Source: JAFGHJ01 sp964525555 (GTDB lineage: Bacteria; Hydrothermota; UBA3072). From it: a stretch of DNA of 64,000 nucleotides. The position numbers and the translations under genes were made by a program. The notes under the pieces are model-generated. The model was not told where the DNA came from. It searched no databases and saw only the letters and a list, made by a program, of their open reading frames with translations. How positions within the stretch are numbered: the stretch's first letter is position 1; every line of letters begins with the position of its first letter. Positions 43,359 through 52,941 of the stretch are shown piece after piece. The DNA is taken from the NCBI GenBank assembly GCA_964525555.1, contig CAZGHN010000012.1, positions 1 to 64,000 on the forward strand, given 5' to 3'.

Positions 43359-44272
43359 TATAATCCTACGGAAATTGTAAAAAGATGAGAACCTTCTATA
43401 ATTTCAATATTTGTAGGAGCATATGAATAATCAAAACTTAAATTATCTCTTCGCAAACCCCAACCGAAAGAGTATTTCTCTAAAGGATTATGAACCTTTC
43501 TTCCTGCTCTAATAGAAAAGTATTCGTTTATTCTGTACTCTCCTCCCACAGTATATTGAAGCTTTGTATTCAATGGTTTATTAATTGAAATACCGAGAAA
43601 TACTGGCTGAAAATTTCCTTTAAGTCCAATATGCCAGGTTAGAGGTAAACGCATTTCTCCGTCAAGGAATTTAGGTCCTAAATGCATAAAGGACAAGTCA
43701 AATCTAAAATCTTTATTTTTAAAAATGAAAGAACGACTCAAACCTAAATCAAATGAATATGTAGAGTAAGAAACCTCAAAAATTCTTGCTCTTAGTGTCC
43801 TTAACGTACCACCAAAGCTCAAATTATTAAAACTTTTTGCATATGTTATTCCCAAAATGATATTATCTGCGGAATAATTACCTACGGGATTACCCGGAGA
43901 ATTATATCTTAATTCCATATCTCCTGCAAAAAATCCCAAAAAAGTAATACCATATGCACTGCTACCGTGTTTCGCTGTTAAGCTCACAAAATTTCCACTC
44001 ATGCCCAAATCAATTTTTTTATAAGTACAAGCTATGTTAACCTTCCTATTTAAATCTTCAGAAGAATAAAAAATCTCAGACGGATTGGTAAGTAAAGAAT
44101 GAGGTCCTCCATCCCAGTCGTTACCTGCCGTACCATTTGTCTTTGCGTGCATATCTAACTGAAGGAATTCAAAATCAGTAGGCCCTCCGGTATTATTCAG
44201 ACTTTTCCAGAAATCCGATATATCGTCCCTAAGATCCCCTAAAGAATATGATAAGAATATTAATAACAACAT
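43358..44272 (-). CDS. Outer-membrane barrel protein (PorQ/PorV-like)
   Basis: A 304-residue exported barrel. It has a short signal (LLLIFLSYSLG), a QLDMHAKTNGTAGNDWDGGPHSLLTNPSEIFY segment resembling the early TNPA motif of the PorQ/PorV group, then regular amphipathic strands (LGMSGNFVSLTAKHGSSAYGITFLG; FSIRAGRKVH; LSFDYSYAP), ending in FTISVGL. First gene of the accA operon. Its promoter gives a leader of about 12 bases containing AGGA. Confidence 0.7.
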   Translation of the reverse strand: MLLLIFLSYSLGDLRDDISDFWKSLNNTGGPTDFEFLQLDMHAKTNGTAGNDWDGGPHSLLTNPSEIFYSSEDLNRKVNIACTYKKIDLGMSGNFVSLTAKHGSSAYGITFLGFFAGDMELRYNSPGNPVGNYSADNIILGITYAKSFNNLSFGGTLRTLRARIFEVSYSTYSFDLGLSRSFIFKNKDFRFDLSFMHLGPKFLDGEMRLPLTWHIGLKGNFQPVFLGISINKPLNTKLQYTVGGEYRINEYFSIRAGRKVHNPLEKYSFGWGLRRDNLSFDYSYAPTNIEIIEGSHLFTISVGL

Positions 44273-44290
44273 CTTTATTCCTAATATGTG

Positions 44291-44318
44291 AGATTAACAA
44301 AGTTTAGGTTATTGTCAA
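44291..44318 (-). promoter_or_regulatory. Promoter of the barrel-accA-EF-G2 operon
   Basis: On the minus strand: TTGACA (44318-44313), 16 bases, TAATCT (44296-44291). The start is expected near 44284, about 12 bases before the ATG. Confidence 0.6.
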
Positions 44319-44406
44319 GTAAGAAAATCATATTAACCCTTCTGTAAGACAATTAACATTCAAATTTTTGTAAATATGCTTATTCATGTTATATAACTAA
44401 CTCCAC

Positions 44407-45342
44407 TTATGCCAATCTATTAGTTATTACTTGGTTTGAATCTATTTTTAATTTCTTTGTTTCTAAATTCATTTTCTTTAATATTAAGTCTCTTGTAATA
44501 TGACGATTTGAAGTCCATTTTGGTTCTATTAGTCTTTCTCCTTTTGCAAATCCGGAAAAACGGTGTATAACGATCTTTCCGGAAAGATTTTTGATAAATT
44601 CTTTTGCAACCTCAGCATAATCTTCGCACTTTTTGAAAACTTTAATATTACCATTACGAAAATCTTCCGAAAAAGGCGTATTTTCTACAATATAAAGATG
44701 GTGAAGTTTTACCCCGTCTATCCCCCACTCGGAAATAATTCTTGCTGTATTAACCATATCTTCTATGGATTCTTTAGGTAACCCCAAAATAATATGAGCA
44801 ACAACCTCGATTTTTTTTGTTTTTTTAAGCATGCGTACAGCCCTTTCGCTATCTTCAACTGTATGTTTCCTTCCCAAAATATCTAAAGAAACCTGGTGGG
44901 CTGATTGAATTCCTAACTCAACAATTGTATAATTTTTATCCGCTATCTCATTTAAAAGCCTTACATTTTCATCATTTATGCAATCTGGCCTCGTAGAAAC
45001 AGAAAGACCAACAACATTAGGATAGCAAAGTGCTTTCATATATTTTTCTCGTAAAATATCTACAGGTGCATACGTACCTGTATAAGATTGAAAGTAAGCT
45101 ATATAACTATTTATTCCCTTTTTCCTCAATCTGGATATACCTTCTTTGATTTGTGAATCAATACTATCTTGAGACTTACAAAATTTTGTTCTTGAACCTT
45201 CTTCGTCACAAAAATAGCAACCTCCCCTACCTTTAGTACCATCTCTTGTTGGACAAGTAAATCCCCCATCAATACTAATTCTATAGACTTTTTCTCCAAA
45301 TTTTTCTTTCCAGTACTGTCCGACTGTACAGATGTTAAGCAT
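44407..45342 (-). CDS. Radical SAM protein, TIGR01212 (YhcC) family
   Basis: A 311-residue radical SAM enzyme. YWKEKFGEKVYRISIDGGFTCPTRDGTKGRGGCYFCDEEG holds the TIGR01212/YhcC cluster cysteines, and YFQSYTGTYAPVDILREKY, VGLSVSTRPDCIN and LGIQSAHQ follow as expected. The reaction is not well established; the family has been tied to RNA or metabolic maturation. It begins two bases after the response-regulator stop and ends the long tig-clp-trk run. Confidence 0.85.
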   Translation of the reverse strand: MLNICTVGQYWKEKFGEKVYRISIDGGFTCPTRDGTKGRGGCYFCDEEGSRTKFCKSQDSIDSQIKEGISRLRKKGINSYIAYFQSYTGTYAPVDILREKYMKALCYPNVVGLSVSTRPDCINDENVRLLNEIADKNYTIVELGIQSAHQVSLDILGRKHTVEDSERAVRMLKKTKKIEVVAHIILGLPKESIEDMVNTARIISEWGIDGVKLHHLYIVENTPFSEDFRNGNIKVFKKCEDYAEVAKEFIKNLSGKIVIHRFSGFAKGERLIEPKWTSNRHITRDLILKKMNLETKKLKIDSNQVITNRLA

Positions 45343-45344
45343 TA

Positions 45345-46763
45345 TTAAGATTTAAGAACTTCTTTTAAAGTATTTACTACTCCCGGATCGTATATGGATC
45401 CAGCTTTTGCCTCTAATTCCTTTATAATTTCGGCTTTACCACTACCTTTTGCTTGAAGTTCATCAACTTCATTGGACACACGAATAATCCTAGAACCAAT
45501 AGGAATGCCTTCTCCCTTTTGTCCATTAGGTTTTCCTGATCCATCAAAATTTTCATAAAGATGTTCCAGGATATCCCTGCTTTTGCTCAAAAACTTCAAA
45601 GGGCTTATTATTTTTGCACTTAATAACTCAGAACTTATTTCTTCTTCCTTTCCTAATTTTCCTAAATCATGAAGAAGTGCGGCAAATCTAATGTTATTCA
45701 AATCTCCCTTGTTAACATCTAATTTATTTGCGATTTCCGTGGAAAGCTTACTCACTCTTTCGCTGTGTTCTTTAATTTCAGGATTTATAGATTCTTCAAC
45801 TTTAATGAAAGAAAGTACAGCTTCAATATAGCTTGCTTTTAAAGTATCGTTCAACATTCCGGTAAATAAACAAATTGAAAGATTGCTGGTTACGGTTTGA
45901 ATAAGGTCTGGAGATATTGTTTTATCAGATTTTTTTATTGCTAATACACCTAAAGTATCACCGCTATAGTTTAACGGAGAACATATATATTCATCTGTTT
46001 CCCATGGTCCTTTGTTATTTACAAGTCCGAAAGGCTCTTTCCCGGGTTTTATTTCTTCTCCGATAGACAAATCAACATCGCCTTCTATCGACTGAACAGT
46101 GAACTTACCAGCTTTGGCTTCTTTCAGTATCAATATTACTCCAACAGAACTGGTTAGCTTTGATGTGGCTTCAGGAATTTTTTCGATTAACCCGGCAAGA
46201 TCGTTACAATTTAAGAGAGACTGAGAAAATTGATTTAACGCTGATAATTCCTTAACTTTGCTGCGTAGCTTTTGATCAACTTGTGATTTAGCTTCCTGAA
46301 GCTCAGTATTCGCTTCTTCCAATGCCATATTCGCATCTGATATCTCCATCAATAACTTCTTTTTTTCCATAAGTAGATATCTTCTATCAAGGGCATTTTT
46401 TATAAGGTTCTGCAACTGGTTTCTTGACGGTAAAGGTTTCTGTATATAATCGTAAGCTTCTTCTCTTACCGATTGAATTGCTGTTTCAATAGAAGCATGT
46501 GCGGTCATCATTATTACTTGAACTTCCTTATCAAATTCTTTTAAGGCAGTCAATACTTCAGTCCCAGGTTTATCAGGAAGTCTCAGATCAAGAAGTGCGA
46601 CATCCGGCTTAAAATCCATAGCAATCCTTATACCATCAGCAGCATTATATGCTTTTCGAATTTCGTATGTATCTCCATCTTCAGTATTCAATTCGGAAAG
46701 TATAGCTTCTATAACTTCTACTAGATTTTTCTCGTCATCGACTATCAATATCTTACCGCCCAT
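45345..46763 (-). CDS. Response regulator with GAF and divergent HD-GYP domain
   Basis: A 472-residue signalling protein. The REC domain (about 1-122) has acidic DDEK, phospho-acceptor Asp in DVALLDLRLPD, and KPLPS. A coiled coil (about 130-185) and a GAF-like domain (about 186-315) follow, then an HD domain: LLHDLGKLG and a GYP-like region FDGSGKPNGQKGEGIPIGSRII. In active HD-GYP phosphodiesterases this reads HHExxDGSGYP; here GSGKP and the loss of the first His pair (EHLYE) suggest weak or no c-di-GMP hydrolysis. It overlaps the histidine kinase gene by 11 bases, so they form a two-component pair. Confidence 0.82.
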   Translation of the reverse strand: MGGKILIVDDEKNLVEVIEAILSELNTEDGDTYEIRKAYNAADGIRIAMDFKPDVALLDLRLPDKPGTEVLTALKEFDKEVQVIMMTAHASIETAIQSVREEAYDYIQKPLPSRNQLQNLIKNALDRRYLLMEKKKLLMEISDANMALEEANTELQEAKSQVDQKLRSKVKELSALNQFSQSLLNCNDLAGLIEKIPEATSKLTSSVGVILILKEAKAGKFTVQSIEGDVDLSIGEEIKPGKEPFGLVNNKGPWETDEYICSPLNYSGDTLGVLAIKKSDKTISPDLIQTVTSNLSICLFTGMLNDTLKASYIEAVLSFIKVEESINPEIKEHSERVSKLSTEIANKLDVNKGDLNNIRFAALLHDLGKLGKEEEISSELLSAKIISPLKFLSKSRDILEHLYENFDGSGKPNGQKGEGIPIGSRIIRVSNEVDELQAKGSGKAEIIKELEAKAGSIYDPGVVNTLKEVLKS

Positions 46764-47772
46764 TTTCTTTTCCCTTTGGTAAAGTTATGGTGAAACAAGC
46801 GCCTTTTCCCTCATTAGTGGCTTTAATAGTGCCGTGATGATTTTGCACTATACGATTGACTATTGACAGTCCTAAACCGGTACCTTTACTTTTAGTAGTA
46901 TAAAATGGAATAAATAGTTTAGAAATAATATCTTCCGGTATACCGCCTCCATCATCTTTCACTTGTATTATCATATTCTTCTTACCTCTTCGGATATTAA
47001 ATTCAATATGCCCATTTTCTCCTATTGCTTCCATAGCATTCAAAAATAAATTATTTAAAACTGTTATAATTTTGTCTCTATCTAGATAACATACAAGATT
47101 GCCTTTCAAGTTATTTTTCACATGTATATTTTTTTCTGCTATTTCCTGACTAAACATTAATAGTATTTCACCAATTAACCCTTTTAAATTAACTTTGCTT
47201 TTCATTAAATCTTTATCCGACGCATACAGGGTCATATCATTCACAATTCTCTCAAGCCTTGTAATCTCATGCAGAACAATTGACTGAAATTTTAAATCAT
47301 TACTGGCTTTTCTTTGATCAAAGGATAAAGACTCTATTCCCGCTTTAATAGAAGCCAGTGGATTCCTTATTTCATGGGCTAAACCGGCAACCATCTCTCC
47401 TAATGCTGCAAGTCGGTCTTTTCTTCTGAGTTCTTCTTCCATTTCTCGTATTTCTGTAATATCTCTTAAAATTATTGAAGACCCTACAACCTTACTATTC
47501 TTATCAAAAACTGGTGAGGCGCTAAAACCTATTAACGAATTCTCCATTTCAATAACACTTCTTTCTACACTTTCACCACTAAGAACTTTGTTAAATACAT
47601 CTTCTTCTGCGTTCTTTAAAACAATCTCTATGTCCTTGGATTCTATATTCTTACCTAGAAGTTTCTTTGCTTCTGGATTTGCCTCAATAATCATTTTATC
47701 TTTATCGATCAGAATTAATCCCGTCGGCAAAGACTCAAGAAGTTTTGTTATATTAAAATCTTTAATCTTCAT
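46753..47772 (-). CDS. PAS-domain sensor histidine kinase
   Basis: A 339-residue cytoplasmic kinase. I start at ATG 47772, which overlaps trkA by only 11 bases; the longer frame adds 19 residues lacking similarity. A PAS domain (about 8-110; LPTGLILIDKDKMIIEANPEAKKLLG) precedes HisKA (MVAGLAHEIRNPLASIKAGIESL, phospho-acceptor His) and the HATPase domain with NNLFLNAMEAIG (N box), DDGGGIP (G1) and KGTGLGLSIV (G2). No transmembrane segment, so the signal is intracellular. Placement behind trkH-trkA suggests a link with potassium or turgor, which is inference. Confidence 0.87.
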   Translation of the reverse strand: MKIKDFNITKLLESLPTGLILIDKDKMIIEANPEAKKLLGKNIESKDIEIVLKNAEEDVFNKVLSGESVERSVIEMENSLIGFSASPVFDKNSKVVGSSIILRDITEIREMEEELRRKDRLAALGEMVAGLAHEIRNPLASIKAGIESLSFDQRKASNDLKFQSIVLHEITRLERIVNDMTLYASDKDLMKSKVNLKGLIGEILLMFSQEIAEKNIHVKNNLKGNLVCYLDRDKIITVLNNLFLNAMEAIGENGHIEFNIRRGKKNMIIQVKDDGGGIPEDIISKLFIPFYTTKSKGTGLGLSIVNRIVQNHHGTIKATNEGKGACFTITLPKGKENGR

Positions 47773-48490
47773 CCTGTCCGTTTGTGGTACGCTGCATTTT
47801 TTTAAATTTTTCAAGTGATTTGTGGTCACCTATAACAAGTAAAGTATCTCCTTCCTCTATCTTTTTATCAGAGGAAGGTACTACAATTAAATCCTCAACA
47901 ACTTCATCGGCATTTTTTCTATTTGATTTTCTCTTTATGGCAATCAAATTTAATCCATATTTATTTCTAAGAGACAGTTCTTTAGGTGTTTTTCCTATAA
48001 AAGGATCAGGTGTTCCTGATTCCATAATTCCTACAGTATCGTTTAATTGAAGATAATTTATTATTGAAGGGTTAACAAGTTGATCCACAAGTTTCTTTGC
48101 CATTTCTTCTTCCGGATAAATAATCCTATCGGCTCCTATTTTCTCAAGGATTTCACCCTGTGATGGTGAAGAAGCTTTAGTTACAATCCATCCTATTCCA
48201 AGCTCTTTTAAATGTAACGTTATCAAAAAGGAAGCTTCAAGATCCTCTCCAATGGAAACAATAGCGGCATCAGCAGAAGAAACTCCAGCCTCTTCTAGTG
48301 GTTTCTTATCTCTTCCGTCAGCTATAATAACATCTATAGCAAACTCCGAAGCCAATTCTACTTTTTTTTCATCTTTATCTATAGCTGTAACCTGACAACC
48401 TCTCTTTAGAAGTTCTGAGGCTACCGTTAAACCAAAAGTACCTAAACCAACGACTACAAAATATTGTCTTTTTTCAGTTTTTCCGATCAT
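47762..48490 (-). CDS. trkA: Potassium uptake regulator TrkA/KtrA
   Basis: A 242-residue RCK protein that gates the TrkH/KtrB channel. RCK-N has the NAD-binding loop VVVGLGTFGLTVASEL (about 12-27), the acidic strand end AIDKDEKKV and IADGRDKKPLEEAG. RCK-C follows (about 145-230; VGIMESGTPDPFIGKTPKELSLRNKYGLNLIAI). A single RCK-N/RCK-C pair is the KtrA form; E. coli TrkA has two. It overlaps trkH by four bases. Confidence 0.9.
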   Translation of the reverse strand: MIGKTEKRQYFVVVGLGTFGLTVASELLKRGCQVTAIDKDEKKVELASEFAIDVIIADGRDKKPLEEAGVSSADAAIVSIGEDLEASFLITLHLKELGIGWIVTKASSPSQGEILEKIGADRIIYPEEEMAKKLVDQLVNPSIINYLQLNDTVGIMESGTPDPFIGKTPKELSLRNKYGLNLIAIKRKSNRKNADEVVEDLIVVPSSDKKIEEGDTLLVIGDHKSLEKFKKMQRTTNGQDED

Positions 48491-49830
48491 CCTATCTGTA
48501 CCTTTGCGAGAGGATATTGAAAACTTTCACTCTTTTTCTTTAAAACCGTAGCAACCAAAGTGAGAGGTCCAACTCTTCCCGCCAACATTGTTATTATTAT
48601 TAGTAGTTTTCCCAGAGAAGTAAAATCATGCGAAAGTGATAGTGTAGGACGTACAACGGAACCCGTGGACAGGCCCACGGTTCCAAATGCAGAAACTTCT
48701 TCGAATATTATCGGCAATAAACCTATTTTTTTTATTATTTCTCTTTCTGAAAAACTTAAAATACCTATCATTATTACTATTAATATTAATGAAATAAGAA
48801 AAAGTGTCAATGCTTTGTCCACCTGTTCCTCTGGGATACGACGTTTTTCAATATTTACCGATTTTACGCCTTTTAATCTTGAAGTAAAGAAATTTGAAAT
48901 TATTACGAATGTAGTTGTTTTTATTCCGCCGCCAGTACCTCCCGGTGAAGCTCCTATAAACATTAGTAAAATTATTATTAAAATTGTTGTGGGAAGTAAA
49001 CCTCCAATATTTATCAGCGAAAAACCTGCTGTCCTCGGAGTAGCTGCAGTAAAGAAAGAGATTATAAGCTTGGAACCTATTTTATAATCTGCAAGTATAT
49101 TTCCATTTTCAAGAATATATATAAAAGTAGTCCCTAAAACAATTAATATTAAAGTAGAATAAATAACAATTCTGGAATGTTCTGTAAGATATCTTTTTTC
49201 TCCTTTCAAGCGTTCTATTATATCGACAACAACGATAAAGCCTAGTCCTCCGGTAATAAAAAGAAAAGCAGCTGTTAAGCTAACAACAGGATTGTCCCCG
49301 AATTGTCCCAAATTGTCGGAAAAAGAGCTAAAACCAGCATTGCAGAAAGCGCTAACGGAATGAAAAATAGCGTGAACTATTGTTTCATTGGTACTAAAAA
49401 TATCTTTAAAGCCTAAGAAAAATAAGATAAAACCCAACATCTCGAAAATAAATGTAGTCAAAACTACCAATCTTAGAAACATCAGCGTATTATCCCTGCT
49501 AAAAAGACCAAATTCTTGTTGAACTATAATGCTTTGTCTTTTGTCAGGCTTAATTGCAAATAAAGTCATAAATAAACTCGCTACTGCCATATAACCCAAA
49601 CCACCAATTTGTATTAAAAACAGTATAATAGATTTACCTGCAAAAGTAAAATCTAGCGCAGTATCTTTAACAATCAAACCAGTAACACATACCGCCGACG
49701 TTGAAGTAAATATAGAATCAATAATAGATATACCTTTATTTGCTACAGGTAGTTGCAATAGGCATGCACCTAATAGAATTATTGATATGTAAACAACAGA
49801 TATAGATCTAAAAGGGGACCATCTAATCAT
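48487..49830 (-). CDS. trkH: TrkH/KtrB-type potassium transporter
   Basis: A 447-residue inner-membrane protein with four K-channel-like repeats. The pore loops are visible in order: STSAVCVTGLIV, SVSAFCNAGFSS, AATPRTAGFSLI and SAFGTVGLSTG, each with the single conserved selectivity Gly. About ten hydrophobic helices span the protein. Length is closer to KtrB than to longer TrkH. The gene begins 39 bases after clpX with no strong ribosome site. Together with trkA it forms a complete K+ uptake system. Confidence 0.92.
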   Translation of the reverse strand: MIRWSPFRSISVVYISIILLGACLLQLPVANKGISIIDSIFTSTSAVCVTGLIVKDTALDFTFAGKSIILFLIQIGGLGYMAVASLFMTLFAIKPDKRQSIIVQQEFGLFSRDNTLMFLRLVVLTTFIFEMLGFILFFLGFKDIFSTNETIVHAIFHSVSAFCNAGFSSFSDNLGQFGDNPVVSLTAAFLFITGGLGFIVVVDIIERLKGEKRYLTEHSRIVIYSTLILIVLGTTFIYILENGNILADYKIGSKLIISFFTAATPRTAGFSLINIGGLLPTTILIIILLMFIGASPGGTGGGIKTTTFVIISNFFTSRLKGVKSVNIEKRRIPEEQVDKALTLFLISLILIVIMIGILSFSEREIIKKIGLLPIIFEEVSAFGTVGLSTGSVVRPTLSLSHDFTSLGKLLIIITMLAGRVGPLTLVATVLKKKSESFQYPLAKVQIG

Positions 49831-49869
49831 TCTAAAATATAATTTACCTTTTAAGTTAATTATCCTACC

Positions 49870-51102
49870 TCATTGAGCTTTTTTCTTTTTACGTATTATT
49901 TGAGGAGGAGTGCGTTTCGTAATGGTTGTTTTTGTAATTCGACACTCTTCTATATTTCTCATTTGAGGTAAGTTAAACATTAAATCAAGCATTAATTCTT
50001 CGATTACACCTCTCAATGCTCTAGCTCCTGTTTTCATTTTTGAAGCTCTTCTGGAAATTTCATATAAAGCCGGTCGAGTAAAAGTTAATTTAATACCATC
50101 CCAATCCAAAAGTTGCTTATACTGTTTAACGAGAGCATTATTTGGTTTACATAAAATGTCAGTAAGATCAGAAATTGATAATTTATTAAGAACAGAAATA
50201 ACAGGAAATCTTCCTACAAGTTCAGGTATTAATCCATAATGCATAAGGTCGTGTGGCTCTATATGATCAAATAAATCTTCCGAATCGTTAGATTTACCTT
50301 TTTTATTTGAAGCATTAAAACCAAGTGGATTAGAATGTAATCTATTTTCTATTATATTATGGAGACCATCAAAAGTTCCTCCTGCAATAAAAAGAATATT
50401 TTTAGTATTCAGACTGATAAATTCCTGTTCAGGGTGTTTTCTACCTCCCTGAGGAGGAACATTAACTATAGATCCCTCTATTATTTTTAGTAAAGCTTGT
50501 TGTACTCCCTCACCGGAAACATCTCTTGTGATTGAGGGATTTTCAGATTTTCTTCCGATTTTATCCAATTCATCTATGTATACTATACCTTTATCCGCCA
50601 ATTCTAAATCATAATCTGCAGCTTGAAGAAGGCGTACAAGAAGGTTTTCAACATCTTCACCAACATAACCAGCTTCAGTCAACGAAGTAGCATCTGAAAG
50701 AGCCAAAGGTAAATCTAAAAACTTAGCAAGCGTCTGAACAAGAAGAGTTTTACCAACACCAGTAGGACCAATAAGTAATATATTTGATTTATCTATTTCA
50801 ACATCTTTTGGCTGATATTTGATTTTTTTGTAATGATTATATACAGCAACAGAAAGCGTTTTTTTTGCTTTTTCTTGTCCTATAACATACCCATCAAGAT
50901 GTTCTTTTATTTCAACCGGTGTAGGAATATCAAAATCAAATTGCTTTGGATTATTGACTACCTCTTCTTCCAAGAAATCAGCAAAAAGTTCAATACAATC
51001 CTCACAAATGTATGTGTTATCTTTCCCGGATATAAGTCTTGCGGTTTCAGAATAAGTCCGCCCACAAAAAGAACAGAAAGCGTCTTTAAGATTCTTTTTC
51101 AT
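49870..51102 (-). CDS. clpX: ATP-dependent Clp protease ATP-binding subunit ClpX
   Basis: AAA+ unfoldase that feeds ClpP. The N-terminal zinc domain has CSFCGRT...CEDC (about 10-37). The AAA module carries GPTGVGKTLL (Walker A), YIDELDK (Walker B), GYVGEDVE (pore loop 1), IPELVGRFP and the sensor-2 GARALRG. Length 410 residues. I take ATG 51102 rather than the TTG one codon earlier. It overlaps the end of clpP by 17 bases. Confidence 0.95.
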   Translation of the reverse strand: MKKNLKDAFCSFCGRTYSETARLISGKDNTYICEDCIELFADFLEEEVVNNPKQFDFDIPTPVEIKEHLDGYVIGQEKAKKTLSVAVYNHYKKIKYQPKDVEIDKSNILLIGPTGVGKTLLVQTLAKFLDLPLALSDATSLTEAGYVGEDVENLLVRLLQAADYDLELADKGIVYIDELDKIGRKSENPSITRDVSGEGVQQALLKIIEGSIVNVPPQGGRKHPEQEFISLNTKNILFIAGGTFDGLHNIIENRLHSNPLGFNASNKKGKSNDSEDLFDHIEPHDLMHYGLIPELVGRFPVISVLNKLSISDLTDILCKPNNALVKQYKQLLDWDGIKLTFTRPALYEISRRASKMKTGARALRGVIEELMLDLMFNLPQMRNIEECRITKTTITKRTPPQIIRKKKKAQ

Positions 51103-51703
51103 CAACTATTTCCCTTCTAGTTTTTATAACATCATCGATTAATCCATACTCACGAGCTTCCTGCGATGTCATCCAGAAATCTCTATCAGTGTCTGATTTT
51201 ATTTTCTTCATAGGTTGATTCGTATGTTCCGAAAGAATTTTATGTAATCTTTCTCTAATTTTAATAATTTCATCGGCATGTATTTCTATATCAGATGCTA
51301 CACCTCTAACACCACCTGAAGGCTGGTGAAGAAGAATTCGTGAGTTAGGAAGGGCAAATCTTCTTCCTTTTGTGCCAGCTGTTAGAATTATTGCAGCAAT
51401 AGAAGCAGAAATACCAACTGATATTGTAGATATGGGACAACTTACATACTGCATAGTATCATAAATGGCAAGACCATCAGATACACTTCCTCCAAGGCTG
51501 TTTATGTAAATTTGTATCTCCTTATCTGGTGCCTTAGCTTGAAGAAACAAAAGTTGAGCAATAACACTATTAGATGTAGCCTGATCTATTTCTGAACCAA
51601 TAAATATTATTCTGTCTTTCAAAAGACGCGAGTAAATATCATAAGCCCTTTCACCATGGGCAGTTTTTTCAATAACATAGGGTATAGTTAACTGATTATG
51701 CAT
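51086..51703 (-). CDS. clpP: ATP-dependent Clp protease proteolytic subunit ClpP
   Basis: Serine peptidase forming the Clp chamber. The 205-residue form starts at ATG 51703, seven to eight bases after AGGAGAGG; a further in-frame start would add nine residues. The catalytic Ser lies in VGISASIAAIILTAG, where most ClpP read GxAASMGA, so the flanking residues differ. His is in ILLHQPSGGVRG and Asp in SDTDRDFWM. The start overlaps the end of tig by eight bases. Confidence 0.94.
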   Translation of the reverse strand: MHNQLTIPYVIEKTAHGERAYDIYSRLLKDRIIFIGSEIDQATSNSVIAQLLFLQAKAPDKEIQIYINSLGGSVSDGLAIYDTMQYVSCPISTISVGISASIAAIILTAGTKGRRFALPNSRILLHQPSGGVRGVASDIEIHADEIIKIRERLHKILSEHTNQPMKKIKSDTDRDFWMTSQEAREYGLIDDVIKTRREIVDEKES

Positions 51704-52808
51704 TAGATTCCTCTCCTTTTGCTTTATCAAGCAAGAAATCCAAAGATTTTTCTCTCAATATTGATTGCTTAACGAAACGAATAGCCTCATCTCCAAATTC
51801 TTCAAATTCATCTTCTTCGGAATTGGCTATCTTTTCCATCCACTCATCAAGTTCTTCATCTTCTACGGTCATTTTTTCCTTCAACGCTATAGAATCAAGC
51901 AACAGGGTTGTTCTTGCCTCAACATTAGCTTCAGTTTCATTAAAACCGCTTGCAGTTATTATTTTAACAAGAGACGGACTTACTTCAAACTCGCCTGCTA
52001 ATTCCAGCGCTTTTCTTACAACCTTGTTTTTCAAACTATCTTTTTCACTTTTTTTTCTCTCCTCTTCAATATTCTTTTTAAGGTTTTCTTTTAACTCTTT
52101 AAGACTTCCAAAACCAAGATCTTTAGCAAATTCATTATCTAAAGATGGTTTCTTTTTTTCTTTAATTTCAACTATCCTAACATTAAGAGACTTTGAATCA
52201 TAAGAAAAACCTTTTAAAGATATATTTTCAGGTAAGTCTATTTTAACATATTTTTTTTCTTTTTCAACAGCCAAACCAATAAGATTTTGGGAAAATTCAT
52301 CGTCTCCTATTTCCCAAGAATAATTAGAAATCACTTCCTCCTCATTTTTAATATCCAAGAAAACAATATCTCCTTTTTTAACTTTTCGCTCAACTGACTT
52401 CAATTCACTATTTATTTCTCTTAATTTTTCCAATTCTGAAGAAATATCAATTTCTCCTCCATTTACTTCTTTAATCTCCATGGCAGAGAAATCCAGATTT
52501 ATTTTGGGCGGAATATCAAGTAAAATCTCAAGGCGGACTTCCTTATCACTTTCGTCTAACTTCTTAATAACGGGAGGACCATAAATAAATGGTTCATATT
52601 CATTAATAATATCGAACATTTTATCCTGAATTAACCTTTGAAGACTTTCAGCCTTCAATTGGGGTCCAAATCTTTCTTTTAGAATATTAATAGGAACCCT
52701 TCCTTTTCTAAAACCAGGAATAGAAACTTCTTTTCTTAACTCTTCAGCCATTTTATCCATTTCTTTTTTCAACTTTTTCTCTTCAAAAGATACTGTTAAA
52801 TCCTGCAA
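51696..52808 (-). CDS. tig: Trigger factor
   Basis: Ribosome-bound chaperone and prolyl isomerase. The ribosome-docking signature is IPGFRKGRVP (about 29-38, family G-F-R-x-x-K/R). A degenerate FKBP-like domain spans about 125-210, and the C-terminal helical arms have SLDNEFAKDLGFGSLKELKENL. The total, 370 residues, is shorter than the usual 430 or so, with a trimmed PPIase domain. The start is TTG at 52808, preceded by TGGGGG. tRNA-Leu ends 30 bases upstream on the same strand, and the order tig-clpP-clpX is classical. Confidence 0.88.
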   Translation of the reverse strand: MQDLTVSFEEKKLKKEMDKMAEELRKEVSIPGFRKGRVPINILKERFGPQLKAESLQRLIQDKMFDIINEYEPFIYGPPVIKKLDESDKEVRLEILLDIPPKINLDFSAMEIKEVNGGEIDISSELEKLREINSELKSVERKVKKGDIVFLDIKNEEEVISNYSWEIGDDEFSQNLIGLAVEKEKKYVKIDLPENISLKGFSYDSKSLNVRIVEIKEKKKPSLDNEFAKDLGFGSLKELKENLKKNIEEERKKSEKDSLKNKVVRKALELAGEFEVSPSLVKIITASGFNETEANVEARTTLLLDSIALKEKMTVEDEELDEWMEKIANSEEDEFEEFGDEAIRFVKQSILREKSLDFLLDKAKGEESNA

Positions 52809-52838
52809 TTAAACCCCCATTTAATTCGATTTAATATT

Positions 52839-52926
52839 TGCGAGAGGGGGGATTTGAACCCCCACACTGTTTTGCCTAAGTACTGGATCCTAAGTCCAGC
52901 GCGTCTACCAGTTCCGCCACTCTCGC
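52839..52926 (-). tRNA. tRNA-Leu (TAG)
   Basis: An 88-nucleotide type II tRNA. Acceptor GCGAGAG pairs with CTCTCGC, discriminator A73. The anticodon stem CTGGA/TCCAG encloses CTTAGGA, anticodon TAG. A long variable arm follows, and the T loop is TTCAAAT. CCA is not encoded. It is the first cistron ahead of tig-clpP-clpX. Confidence 0.95.
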
Positions 52927-52941
52927 TCTTGACCAATGGTA

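Noticed and set aside
48560..49087. 175-codon plus-strand open frame antisense to trkH
   Set aside because: Long only because the opposite strand encodes hydrophobic codons; the TrkH pore motifs leave no doubt about the coding strand.
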